Shown here piece after piece: positions 9,249 to 16,684 of a DNA stretch of 64,000 bases. This DNA comes from Flavobacteriaceae bacterium. Its GTDB lineage: Bacteria > Bacteroidota > Bacteroidia > Flavobacteriales > Flavobacteriaceae. A program made the position numbers and the translations under genes. Below the pieces are notes generated by a model, which did no database searches, had not been told where the DNA came from, and saw only the letters and a list, made by a program, of their open reading frames with translations. Positions within the stretch are counted from its first letter, which is position 1. Every line of letters begins with the position of its first letter. Location of the stretch: assembly GCA_029243245.1 (NCBI GenBank), contig JAQWSK010000008.1, forward strand, positions 1 through 64,000. The letters are read 5' to 3'.

Positions 9249-11294
9249 ATGAGTAAAACTAAACGCTATACATTAACAGCTGCTCTTCCATACACCAATG
9301 GGCCTATACATATAGGGCATCTTGCTGGAGTATATATTCCAGCCGACATATATGCTAGATATCTACGAAACAAAGGGCGTGATGTTGCTTTTATATGTGG
9401 AAGTGATGAGCATGGTGTTGCTATTGCTATAAAAGCAAAAAGCGAAGGTGTTAGTCCAAAAGAAATAATTGATAAATATGATAGAATGATCCGTAATTCA
9501 TTTGAAAATTTTGGAATTTCATTTGACAATTATTCAAGAACCTCTTCGAAAATACATCACAAAACTGCTCAAGAATTTTTTAAGGATTTGCAAAATAAAA
9601 ATGTTTTTATTGAAAAAACTTCAGAACAATTATACGATAAGGAAGCTGAACAATTTTTAGCTGATAGATTTGTAATTGGAACATGTCCAATATGTAATGA
9701 TAAAGAAGCTTATGGTGATCAATGTGAAAGCTGTGGAAGCAGCTTAAACTCGTCAGATTTAATTCAACCTCAATCAACTCTTTCTGGGGCTATTCCAATT
9801 AAAAAAATAACAAATCATTGGTATCTTCCATTAAATAATTTTGAAAAATTTATAAAAGAATGGATTCTAGATGGTCATAAAAATGATTGGAAACCAAATG
9901 TATATGGACAAGTAAAATCATGGGTAGAAAATGGGCTTAAGCCTAGAGCCGTAACAAGAGATTTAGACTGGGGGATTCCTGTTCCAGTTGAAAACAATGA
10001 TGGTAAGGTTCTATATGTTTGGTTTGATGCTCCTATCGGATATATTTCTTCAACAAAAGAATGGGCGATAAACAAAGGTGTTAATTGGGAACCCTACTGG
10101 AAAGATGAAAATACAGAATTAATACACTTCATTGGAAAAGATAATATCGTTTTTCATTGTATAATTTTTCCTTCAATGCTAAAAGCATCAGGTAAATATA
10201 TTTTACCAAAAAATGTACCTGCGAATGAATTTTTAAATCTTGAGGGAAATAAAATTTCTACATCAAAAAATTGGGCCGTTTGGTTACATGAATATTTAAA
10301 CGATTTTCCTGAACAACAAGATGTTTTAAGATATGTTTTAACTGCAAATGCTCCTGAAACAAAAGATAATGATTTTACTTGGAAAGATTTTCAAGCAAGA
10401 AACAACAATGAATTAGTAGCTATTTATGGAAATTTTATAAATAGAGTTATAGTTTTAACGCACAAATATTATAATGGAAAAGCACCTAAGCCTGAAAAAT
10501 TTTCTGACGATGACAAGGTAGTCTTAGATTGTATAAGTCATTTTCCAAAAAAAATTAGTGATTCAATTGAAAAATTTCGTTTTAGAGAAGCTCTCAAAGA
10601 GTTAATGAATCTAGCTAGATTAGGAAATAAATATCTTGCAGATCAAGAGCCCTGGAAATTAATAAAAACCTCACCCAAAAGAGTTTCTACAATAATGTAT
10701 ATAGGTCTTCAATTAGCTGGTTTATTAGCATATTTAAGCGAACCATTTATTCCCTTTACATCAAAAAGACTTTTAAAGATGCTAAACCTAAAAACATTAG
10801 ATTGGAACAATATTAAAAGTGAAATAATATTGAAAGAAGGTCATGTTCTTAATAACCCCGAGTTATTATTTTCTAAAATTGAAGATTCACAAATAGAAGA
10901 ACAACTAAAAAAACTTGGAGCAACAAAAAAGGATAATAGTAAAAAAACTATTCCATCTATAAAACCAACTGTAAGTTTCAAAAAATTTGATCAACTTGAT
11001 GTAAAAGTAGGGGAAATATTAAAAGCAGAAAAAATATCAAAAACTAAAACTCTTTTAAAACTTACAGTAAATTTAGGAAATGATGTGATAAATATTGTAT
11101 CAGGTATTGCAAATGATTATAGTCCAAAAAAAATAATTGGTAAAAAAGTAACTGTTTTAACTAATTTAAATCCAAGAAAAATAAAAGGCGTTGAAAGTCA
11201 AGGTATGATATTGATGAGTGAAGACAGTTCGGGAAAAACTGTTTTCATTAGCCCCGATAAGTCAAAAGTTTCAAATGGTTCTAAAATTCATTAA
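9249..11294 (+). CDS. metG: Methionyl-tRNA synthetase with C-terminal tRNA-binding domain
   Basis: This 681-residue class I synthetase charges tRNA-Met with methionine in the cytoplasm. HIGH is present as HIGHL near residues 22-26. The zinc knuckle CPICN...CESC lies at about 144-160. The KMSKS loop appears as KISTSK, a common variant, in GNKISTSKN. The alpha-helical anticodon-binding domain follows (residues about 380-540). The last 110 residues form the Trbp111/EMAP-type OB domain ([17 protein letters not shown], then VSGIANDY), which increases tRNA affinity and promotes dimerisation. The length fits the long bacterial form. The stop codon directly abuts the stop of the convergent CBS gene with no intervening base. 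Confidence 0.97.
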   Translation: MSKTKRYTLTAALPYTNGPIHIGHLAGVYIPADIYARYLRNKGRDVAFICGSDEHGVAIAIKAKSEGVSPKEIIDKYDRMIRNSFENFGISFDNYSRTSSKIHHKTAQEFFKDLQNKNVFIEKTSEQLYDKEAEQFLADRFVIGTCPICNDKEAYGDQCESCGSSLNSSDLIQPQSTLSGAIPIKKITNHWYLPLNNFEKFIKEWILDGHKNDWKPNVYGQVKSWVENGLKPRAVTRDLDWGIPVPVENNDGKVLYVWFDAPIGYISSTKEWAINKGVNWEPYWKDENTELIHFIGKDNIVFHCIIFPSMLKASGKYILPKNVPANEFLNLEGNKISTSKNWAVWLHEYLNDFPEQQDVLRYVLTANAPETKDNDFTWKDFQARNNNELVAIYGNFINRVIVLTHKYYNGKAPKPEKFSDDDKVVLDCISHFPKKISDSIEKFRFREALKELMNLARLGNKYLADQEPWKLIKTSPKRVSTIMYIGLQLAGLLAYLSEPFIPFTSKRLLKMLNLKTLDWNNIKSEIILKEGHVLNNPELLFSKIEDSQIEEQLKKLGATKKDNSKKTIPSIKPTVSFKKFDQLDVKVGEILKAEKISKTKTLLKLTVNLGNDVINIVSGIANDYSPKKIIGKKVTVLTNLNPRKIKGVESQGMILMSEDSSGKTVFISPDKSKVSNGSKIH

Positions 11295-11759
11295 TCAATG
11301 CCATGTTTGGCTTTTTAGATTAAGTGCTGCAATTACAATATCTTTTCTACTAACCTGACCAACTAATCTTTTATTATCAATCACAGGAAAACGACGTCTA
11401 CTAGTCCTAGAAAAAAGTGATGCAGCATCAAATATACTTGTTGACACATTTATAGTTTCAACCTCTTTAGTCATAAAATGATAAACTGTTTTATCAAGAA
11501 TGGGCATATTAAAATATCTGCTTTCTGATATTTCCTTCATACAATCACCTTCAGAAATAACACCCATTAGGTTTCCATGTTTATCAACAACTGGACCTCC
11601 TGACACCTTATATTTAATAAAAGCTTTCATTACTTCATGAATAGTTTGTTTAGGACGAAAAAGTATTAGACTTTTGGTCATAATATCTCCAACAAGAATG
11701 TTTTTGGCTACTTTTCTTGTAGATGAACTTCTAGGGCCCTGAAAACTTTTAATAGGCAT
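11295..11759 (-). CDS. CBS-domain pair protein
   Basis: This 154-residue protein consists almost wholly of two CBS domains, GDIMTKSLILFRPKQTI... (about 25-80) and VYHFMTKEVETINVSTSI... (about 88-145). Tandem CBS pairs (Bateman modules) bind adenosine nucleotides or S-adenosylmethionine and act as energy or ligand sensors, usually on a partner protein. No catalytic domain, signal peptide or membrane segment is present, so the partner is unknown. The short basic N terminus (SFQGPRSSSTRKVAKN) is unusual and might be a docking segment, but this is a guess. Its stop abuts that of metG. A 13-bp inverted repeat lies 12 bp upstream of the ATG (11771-11806). Confidence 0.85.
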   Translation of the reverse strand: MPIKSFQGPRSSSTRKVAKNILVGDIMTKSLILFRPKQTIHEVMKAFIKYKVSGGPVVDKHGNLMGVISEGDCMKEISESRYFNMPILDKTVYHFMTKEVETINVSTSIFDAASLFSRTSRRRFPVIDNKRLVGQVSRKDIVIAALNLKSQTWH

Positions 11760-11770
11760 ATAGCTCTAAA

Positions 11771-11806
11771 TTATTGATTAAAAGATAGTTATTTTTTAAT
11801 CAATAA
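11771..11806. repeat. 13-bp perfect inverted repeat in divergent intergenic region
   Basis: The arms TTATTGATTAAAA (11771-11783) and TTTTAATCAATAA (11794-11806) are exact reverse complements separated by 10 nt. The repeat lies 12 bp upstream of the CBS-pair gene and 60 bp upstream of the divergent epimerase-like gene. It could be an operator or a weak AT hairpin in the 5' leader of the CBS mRNA. No terminator role is expected because both neighbouring genes start, rather than end, here. Confidence 0.5.
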
Positions 11807-11866
11807 AAAATTCTTAGCATTTTGCAACAATTTAATACTAATTGTAATTGTTTAATTTTATAAAAA

Positions 11867-12679
11867 ATGGATAAAATAGGTATTTTAGGTTGTGGTTGGC
11901 TGGGTCTTCCTTTAGCCAAAATTTTAATTAATGATGGTCATTTTGTCAAAGGCACATCTACATCTCTTGAAAAAGTATTAAAATTATCAAAGCTGGGGGT
12001 AAAATCATATCATTATTTAATAGATATAAAAAAAGTTGTTACTTCTCCATTTTTTAAATCTATTGATACTTTAGTGATTACAACACCTTTATTTTCAAGA
12101 GATAATAATTCCCTAGGTATAGATAAAGGTGTGGGTCAACTCATTAAAATAATTGAAGATGAATCAATCAAAAACGTAATTTATTTGAGTAGTATTAGTG
12201 TTTATGGCTCTAAAAATGGTCTTATAAAGGAATCGGATGAATGTAAACCTGAATCAAAGTCTGGAATTCAAATTTTAACTATAGAAAATCTATTAAATAA
12301 AGGTAAATTTAAAACAACACTTATTCGATTAGGCGGTCTGATTGGATCTGATCGCCACCCTATTTATTCTCTTAGTGGAAAAGAGTTTACTAAAGGGAAT
12401 GAACTTATTAATCTTATCCACCAAGTTGATGCTCTAGGGATTATCTTAAAAGCAATAAAAAACTTTGATAATAATACCTTAATATTGAATGCAGTAACTC
12501 CATTTCATCCTTCAAAAAAGGACTATTACTTAAAGATTGCTAATCAAAAAAAAATACTGCCTCCAATATTTATAGAAGAAAAGAAAAACAAAAAGATTGT
12601 AAGTTCATCTAGGGTAATCGAAAAATTCAATTACATGTTTCAAGTTGATAAATTGTTACTAAATGAAGAATACCATTAG
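11867..12679 (+). CDS. NAD(P)-binding epimerase/dehydratase-like protein (YeeZ-like)
   Basis: The 270-residue protein is a Rossmann-fold protein of the extended SDR/epimerase superfamily. The N terminus IGILGCGWLGLPLAKIL carries the GxGxxG-type dinucleotide-binding loop. The central region VIYLSSISVYGS holds a Ser and Tyr at the positions expected for the SDR catalytic centre, but the YxxxK lysine is not obvious. GCGWLGxPLA is typical of the YeeZ-like branch, whose substrates are mostly undefined. The substrate cannot be read from this sequence, and no sugar-nucleotide pathway genes are adjacent. The gene appears monocistronic and its stop overlaps that of the convergent lipoprotein gene by 4 bp. 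Confidence 0.75.
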   Translation: MDKIGILGCGWLGLPLAKILINDGHFVKGTSTSLEKVLKLSKLGVKSYHYLIDIKKVVTSPFFKSIDTLVITTPLFSRDNNSLGIDKGVGQLIKIIEDESIKNVIYLSSISVYGSKNGLIKESDECKPESKSGIQILTIENLLNKGKFKTTLIRLGGLIGSDRHPIYSLSGKEFTKGNELINLIHQVDALGIILKAIKNFDNNTLILNAVTPFHPSKKDYYLKIANQKKILPPIFIEEKKNKKIVSSSRVIEKFNYMFQVDKLLLNEEYH

Positions 12680-13182
12680 TTGTCATTACTGAAAAGATTA
12701 ATTTCCTCATTAACAGATTGAATTCTTCTAATAAATGAGTTATAACTAGAATAAAGGCTTTGAAGACTCAAATTTAACTCCTCCCAGTTTTTGTTTTCTG
12801 AGTGATACCTACACTGCATTAGCATAGTCTGTACCACTTTCAACCTACTCCTTATATCAGGTAAATCAAGTTGTTTTGGAAATTTAGATTTTGATAACAT
12901 TTTAGATTTCAATTCTAACTCCTCAACAAAAACAAGATTTCCCTCAGGGTTAAGCGTTACTAGGTTTTCAAAACCATCTATAAAAACACTAAACTCAGAC
13001 CAATTAAACATGTTATTTCGAATTCTATATTGAACAGACAAAGAAACTAGTTTATCTGGTGGTGTAAAATTAAAACCTATTATCGAGTCTTTTAAATCTT
13101 GTTTAATCGATGATTTAATTGTTTTTTGACATGAATTCAAAAATAAAAAAATTAGAGCTATAAGTATTCCAAATCTATTCAT
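12676..13182 (-). CDS. Small lipoprotein of unknown function
   Basis: I chose the ATG at 13182, giving 168 residues. It starts with a lipoprotein signal, MNRFGILIALIFLFLNSCQ, whose Cys18 would be the lipidated residue. The reading frame continues upstream to 13278, but a TACTTTTG promoter box at 13213-13220 lies inside that extension, so the longer form is unlikely. The mature part is mostly helical and rich in charged and polar residues, with no domain I recognise. It probably sits on the periplasmic face of the inner or outer membrane. Its role is unknown, and it tails into the epimerase-like gene with a 4-bp overlap of stop codons. Confidence 0.7.
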   Translation of the reverse strand: MNRFGILIALIFLFLNSCQKTIKSSIKQDLKDSIIGFNFTPPDKLVSLSVQYRIRNNMFNWSEFSVFIDGFENLVTLNPEGNLVFVEELELKSKMLSKSKFPKQLDLPDIRSRLKVVQTMLMQCRYHSENKNWEELNLSLQSLYSSYNSFIRRIQSVNEEINLFSNDN

Positions 13183-13212
13183 TCTATTATTAATTAATAA
13201 CTTAAACTTTAT

Positions 13213-13220
13213 CAAAAGTA
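13213..13220 (-). promoter_or_regulatory. Probable -7 box of the lipoprotein gene
   Basis: The minus strand reads TACTTTTG, matching TAnnTTTG, 30 nt upstream of the ATG at 13182. No TTG is seen at the expected -33 distance. It supports the shorter start of the lipoprotein. Confidence 0.4.
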
Positions 13221-13290
13221 ATGCAAAGAAAAAGATTTGAAGAAAATAAAGATCTTTAGAAAAGTTATTTTTTTTCAATTTATATTTTAT

Positions 13291-13312
13291 AATCTATTAT
13301 TTCGAATAGATT
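13291..13312. repeat. 8-bp inverted repeat in the lipoprotein/K-channel intergenic region
   Basis: AATCTATT (13291-13298) and AATAGATT (13305-13312) are perfect inverted arms around a 6-nt loop. The roughly 236-bp region between the divergent lipoprotein and K-channel genes otherwise shows only A+T-rich sequence and one promoter-like box. An operator is possible but not demonstrable. Confidence 0.35.
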
Positions 13313-13418
13313 AATTGTTGTTCAAAAATAAAATCTCTTTCATCTTGTGGTTATAACTATCATATTTTTACTCTATTCTTATAACTTTTAATTAATTTAG
13401 TAGCAAAATTTATTTGAA

Positions 13419-13523
13419 ATGAGTCCTAAATTTGTTGCCATTGTAGTTATAATAACAACTGTTATTGTCATGATTGGAATAATCATTGATATGAGAAAAA
13501 ATAAAGTAAATGAAGATTCATAA
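13419..13523 (+). CDS. 34-residue single-pass membrane peptide overlapping the K+ channel gene
   Basis: A short frame starting at ATG 13419 encodes MSPKFVAIVVIITTVIVMI followed by GIIIDMRKNKVNEDS. Residues 5-23 form one strongly hydrophobic helix, followed by a basic then acidic tail, so the positive-inside rule predicts N-out, C-in. Its stop codon (13521-13523) lies inside the first codons of the K+ channel gene, an overlap of 14 nt in another frame, as expected for translational coupling. The size and layout resemble small transporter-associated subunits such as KdpF, but there is no sequence evidence for that family. It could be a coincidental frame, although the clean helix, ATG start and overlap argue against this. 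Confidence 0.5.
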   Translation: MSPKFVAIVVIITTVIVMIGIIIDMRKNKVNEDS

Positions 13524-14211
13524 AACTATAGATAAGTTTATTTATATTTTAATTACTGCAAATATTATAGCTATGATTGCGGAATCACATGTTTCTGTTC
13601 GTGCTATTTATTTTAAAGCATTTTATGTTTTTGAAGCTATATCTATAAGTATTTTTTCAATTGAATACATTTATCGTGTAATTTATGCCTATAAAAAATC
13701 GAAAATGAAAGGTGCAATAGGTTATATTACAAGTACTTTTGGAATAATTGATTTAATCTCTATAATTCCTTTTTTCCTTAGTCAATTTACAAAAATAGAT
13801 GGAAGATTCCTCAGGATATTGAGGCTATTTAGACTTACTCGTATTTTTAAATTAGGGAGAGATTCAGCATCACTGAAGCTGTTTGTTAAAGCCTTAAGTG
13901 CTGTAAAAAGTGAATTAAAATTCACACTTTTTTTATCAGTTTTAACAATTTTATTTTCAGCTTCAGCAATATACTACCTAGAAAACACAGCTCAACCTGA
14001 AAAGTTTTCAAGCATATCAGAATCAATATGGTGGGCTACTGTTTCACTTGCTACAGTTGGGTATGGAGACGTATACCCTATAACTGTGGGAGGTAAAATA
14101 TTTGCATCGATTATTTCTTTAGTTGGGATAGGAGTGGTTGCAATTCCAACAGGCGTGATAAGTGCCTCTTTTGTAGAAGAGATTATAAAAAATGGTGGAA
14201 GAAAAAAATAA
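13510..14211 (+). CDS. Voltage-gated potassium channel (Kv type)
   Basis: This 233-residue inner-membrane protein has six predicted membrane segments. S4 (about 99-114) carries Arg or Lys at every third position: R99, R102, R105, R108, R111 and K114, the signature of a voltage sensor. The pore loop holds the selectivity filter TVGYGD (182-187) preceded by SESIWWATVSLA. There is no C-terminal RCK or cyclic-nucleotide domain, so gating should depend on voltage alone, as in KvAP-like channels. It would form a tetramer that passes K+. The start ATG at 13510 lies within the end of the 34-residue upstream peptide, suggesting the two are made together. crtI follows 69 bp downstream on the same strand. 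Confidence 0.93.
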   Translation: MKIHKTIDKFIYILITANIIAMIAESHVSVRAIYFKAFYVFEAISISIFSIEYIYRVIYAYKKSKMKGAIGYITSTFGIIDLISIIPFFLSQFTKIDGRFLRILRLFRLTRIFKLGRDSASLKLFVKALSAVKSELKFTLFLSVLTILFSASAIYYLENTAQPEKFSSISESIWWATVSLATVGYGDVYPITVGGKIFASIISLVGIGVVAIPTGVISASFVEEIIKNGGRKK

Positions 14212-14280
14212 AAAATACTTCTATAGTAAACTTAATTTAACTCTAATCAATTCTTTCTTTTAAAATACATTTAAGTAACT

Positions 14281-15759
14281 ATGAAAGAAAAAGTTATAGT
14301 GATAGGATCTGGATTCTCTTCTATTTCAGCTGCCTGCTATTTAGCCCAAAAAGGATATCAAGTGAAAGTTTTCGAAAAAAACAATAGCCTAGGTGGCAGA
14401 GCAAGACAATTAAAGAGGAATGGCTTTACTTTTGACATGGGTCCCTCTTGGTATTGGATGCCAGATATTTTCGAAAGATTTTTTAATGATTTTAATAAAA
14501 AGCCTAGTGATTATTATAATCTAAAAAGACTAGACCCAGCTTATGAAGTTTATTTTGGAACCAATGATAAATTTATTGTTGGTGGTGATTTAGAAAAAAT
14601 TTCTTTGGCTTTTGAAAGTGAAGAAAAAGGAAGTGGTAAAAAACTAAAAAAATTAATTAAGCAGGCTCAAATAAATTATGATATAGCTATAAAAAGATTA
14701 GTTTATAAACCTGGAAAGTCTCCCCTAGAATTAATAACATTAGAAACAATTACTAATTTAAATTTCTTTATAAGAAATATTCAACAAGATGTTTACAAAA
14801 ACTTCAAAAATCCTAAATTAAGGCAGCTACTTCAATTCCCTGTTTTATTTTTAGGAGCTAAACCAAAAAACACTCCAGCATTTTACAATTTCATGAACTT
14901 TGCTGATTATGGGCTAGGCACATGGCATCCTGAAGGGGGTATGTACTCAATTATTAAAGGAATGCTTAGTTTAGCAAAATCTTTGGGTGTTGAGTTCTTT
15001 GTAGATTCTCCTATAAAAAAAATAATTGTTGAAAAAGGCAAAGCTAGTGGAGTAATAATTAATAGGATAAAACACATAGCTAATGCAATTCTTAGTGGTG
15101 CAGATTATCATCACACAGAAACTCTTTTAGATTTAAATTTAAGAACCTACAGTGAAAGGTATTGGAATAAAAAAACCTTTGCTCCTTCTTCACTACTTTT
15201 TTATATAGGTTTAAATAAAAAAATAGATAATATTGCTCACCATACTCTATTTTTTGATGTAGACTTTGATAAACATGCCTCAGAAATTTATGATAGTCCT
15301 AAATGGCCAGATGATCCTTTATTCTATGCTAATTTTCCATCTAAATCTGACTCTTCAATGGCTCCTCCAAATAAAGAAGCTTGTTTTATACTAATTCCTT
15401 TAGCTCCTGGTCTTGAAGATACTCCATGTTTAAGAAAAAAATATTTTGATCTAATAATAAAACGACTAGAAAAAAGAACTGGTCAGCTAATCAAAAGGCA
15501 TATCTTATTTGAAGAATCATTTTGTATAAATGATTTTATTTTAGATTATAATTCCTATAAGGGCAATGCTTATGGAATGGCTAATACACTATTTCAAACT
15601 GCTTTTTTAAGACCTAAATTAGAAAGCAAAAAGGTGAAAGGTTTATACTTTTCAGGACAATTGACAGTTCCTGGACCAGGAGTTCCTCCAGCTTTAATAT
15701 CAGGTAAAATAAGTGCTGGGTTAGTTGAAAAATATTTTAGAACACCCAATAGACAATAG
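14281..15759 (+). CDS. crtI: Phytoene desaturase (CrtI family)
   Basis: The 492-residue flavoprotein begins with the FAD-binding fold VIVIGSGFSSISAACYLA and the GGRA motif (SLGGRARQLKRNGFTFDMG). The C-terminal flavin-binding signature GLYFSGQLTVPGPGVPPAL is also present. Together these mark CrtI, which introduces double bonds into phytoene to give lycopene-type carotenoids at the membrane. The N-terminal GPSWYWMPDIFERFF segment is characteristic of the flavobacterial form as I recall it. Other carotenoid genes (crtB, crtY, crtZ) are not adjacent, so the pathway must be completed elsewhere. A related CrtI-like ketolase or saturase activity cannot be excluded from sequence alone. The 3' end overlaps the convergent EF-hand gene by 23 bp. 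Confidence 0.88.
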   Translation: MKEKVIVIGSGFSSISAACYLAQKGYQVKVFEKNNSLGGRARQLKRNGFTFDMGPSWYWMPDIFERFFNDFNKKPSDYYNLKRLDPAYEVYFGTNDKFIVGGDLEKISLAFESEEKGSGKKLKKLIKQAQINYDIAIKRLVYKPGKSPLELITLETITNLNFFIRNIQQDVYKNFKNPKLRQLLQFPVLFLGAKPKNTPAFYNFMNFADYGLGTWHPEGGMYSIIKGMLSLAKSLGVEFFVDSPIKKIIVEKGKASGVIINRIKHIANAILSGADYHHTETLLDLNLRTYSERYWNKKTFAPSSLLFYIGLNKKIDNIAHHTLFFDVDFDKHASEIYDSPKWPDDPLFYANFPSKSDSSMAPPNKEACFILIPLAPGLEDTPCLRKKYFDLIIKRLEKRTGQLIKRHILFEESFCINDFILDYNSYKGNAYGMANTLFQTAFLRPKLESKKVKGLYFSGQLTVPGPGVPPALISGKISAGLVEKYFRTPNRQ

Positions 15760-16651
15760 TAATCTCATCATCTTTCTTTTGAATTTCTTTAGTAACAAGT
15801 TGAATACTAGACTCTACAACTTTTAGGTATTCTTCTATTTGCTCTGCCGTTTGCTGCCAAAGCTCAATTCTTTTAAAAAGATTGTATTTCACATATTGAT
15901 CTTTCTGAATATATTCCCTATTATTTATCCAAAATTGAGGAGAATCAAAATCGATATACTCCAAATCAAAAACCCACTTACTATCAACACGATCATTAAA
16001 TTTTTTAGTAAAAACCTCTTCCTCTTTATCAGTGTTAATTTTAAGATATTTGAGATCCATACCTTCATAAGTGCTATATACAGATTGTCCAATTTCAGAA
16101 CCTAAAAAACGAAAAGTGCCGTCTAATTTAATAGCGTCATATACTACTCTTGGAGGGTTAAATGGGTCTCTATTAGTATACATTTTTAATGGAAAATCAT
16201 ATTCCTTCTTTTTAACATCTCCCCATATCCATATAAAAATATATTTATTATCAGTATCCCATGTGTCATATAAATCTTGATAAGATTCAATAATATAATT
16301 CATTTGTTCCTGTTTTTGAAGGGTATATACCTTAATGGAATCCATTTCAGCTTTAAGGTTATGTAAATTTTCAATGTTCCATTCACGATCTTCAAAATCA
16401 TCTCCTTTTTGCTCAACCCCAAAAGAGACTAATACGCCGAAAAATACAATTAAAAATTCTACAAAGCCTTTTTTTGCACGATCAAAAAAATCTGTCAATG
16501 AGAAACGTTCTCCAACAGTTATTAATCTTAAAAACCAATTGAGTTTTTCTTTTTCAACTCCTGCAGACTTGGATGCATTTGCATATTCATCCTCTGAAAG
16601 AACTCCATCTTTATTGGTGTCTATTTTATCAAAATCCTTTTTTTTTGCCAT
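15737..16651 (-). CDS. EF-hand membrane protein, function unknown
   Basis: This 304-residue protein starts with one canonical EF-hand loop at residues 11-22 (DTNKDGVLSEDE: D11, N13, D15, G16, E22), on the cytoplasmic side if the start is correct. One membrane segment follows (about 63-79, FVEFLIVFFGVLVSF). The remaining 220 residues are rich in charged residues, with helical stretches (NIENLHNLKAEMDSIKVYTL). The segment after the membrane helix loosely recalls DUF6090-type Bacteroidota membrane proteins. A calcium-sensing role is inferred from a single loop only. It is 33 bp downstream of addB on the same strand, so it may be cotranscribed with addAB, and it overlaps crtI by 23 bp. Confidence 0.6.
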   Translation of the reverse strand: MAKKKDFDKIDTNKDGVLSEDEYANASKSAGVEKEKLNWFLRLITVGERFSLTDFFDRAKKGFVEFLIVFFGVLVSFGVEQKGDDFEDREWNIENLHNLKAEMDSIKVYTLQKQEQMNYIIESYQDLYDTWDTDNKYIFIWIWGDVKKKEYDFPLKMYTNRDPFNPPRVVYDAIKLDGTFRFLGSEIGQSVYSTYEGMDLKYLKINTDKEEEVFTKKFNDRVDSKWVFDLEYIDFDSPQFWINNREYIQKDQYVKYNLFKRIELWQQTAEQIEEYLKVVESSIQLVTKEIQKKDDEITIVYWVF

Positions 16652-16684
16652 AGTTATGAAATTCTATACTGCTATTATAAAAAA

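Noticed and set aside
13183-13278. Longer start of the lipoprotein gene
   Set aside because: It would place 32 unrelated residues before a clear lipoprotein signal and includes the presumed promoter box.
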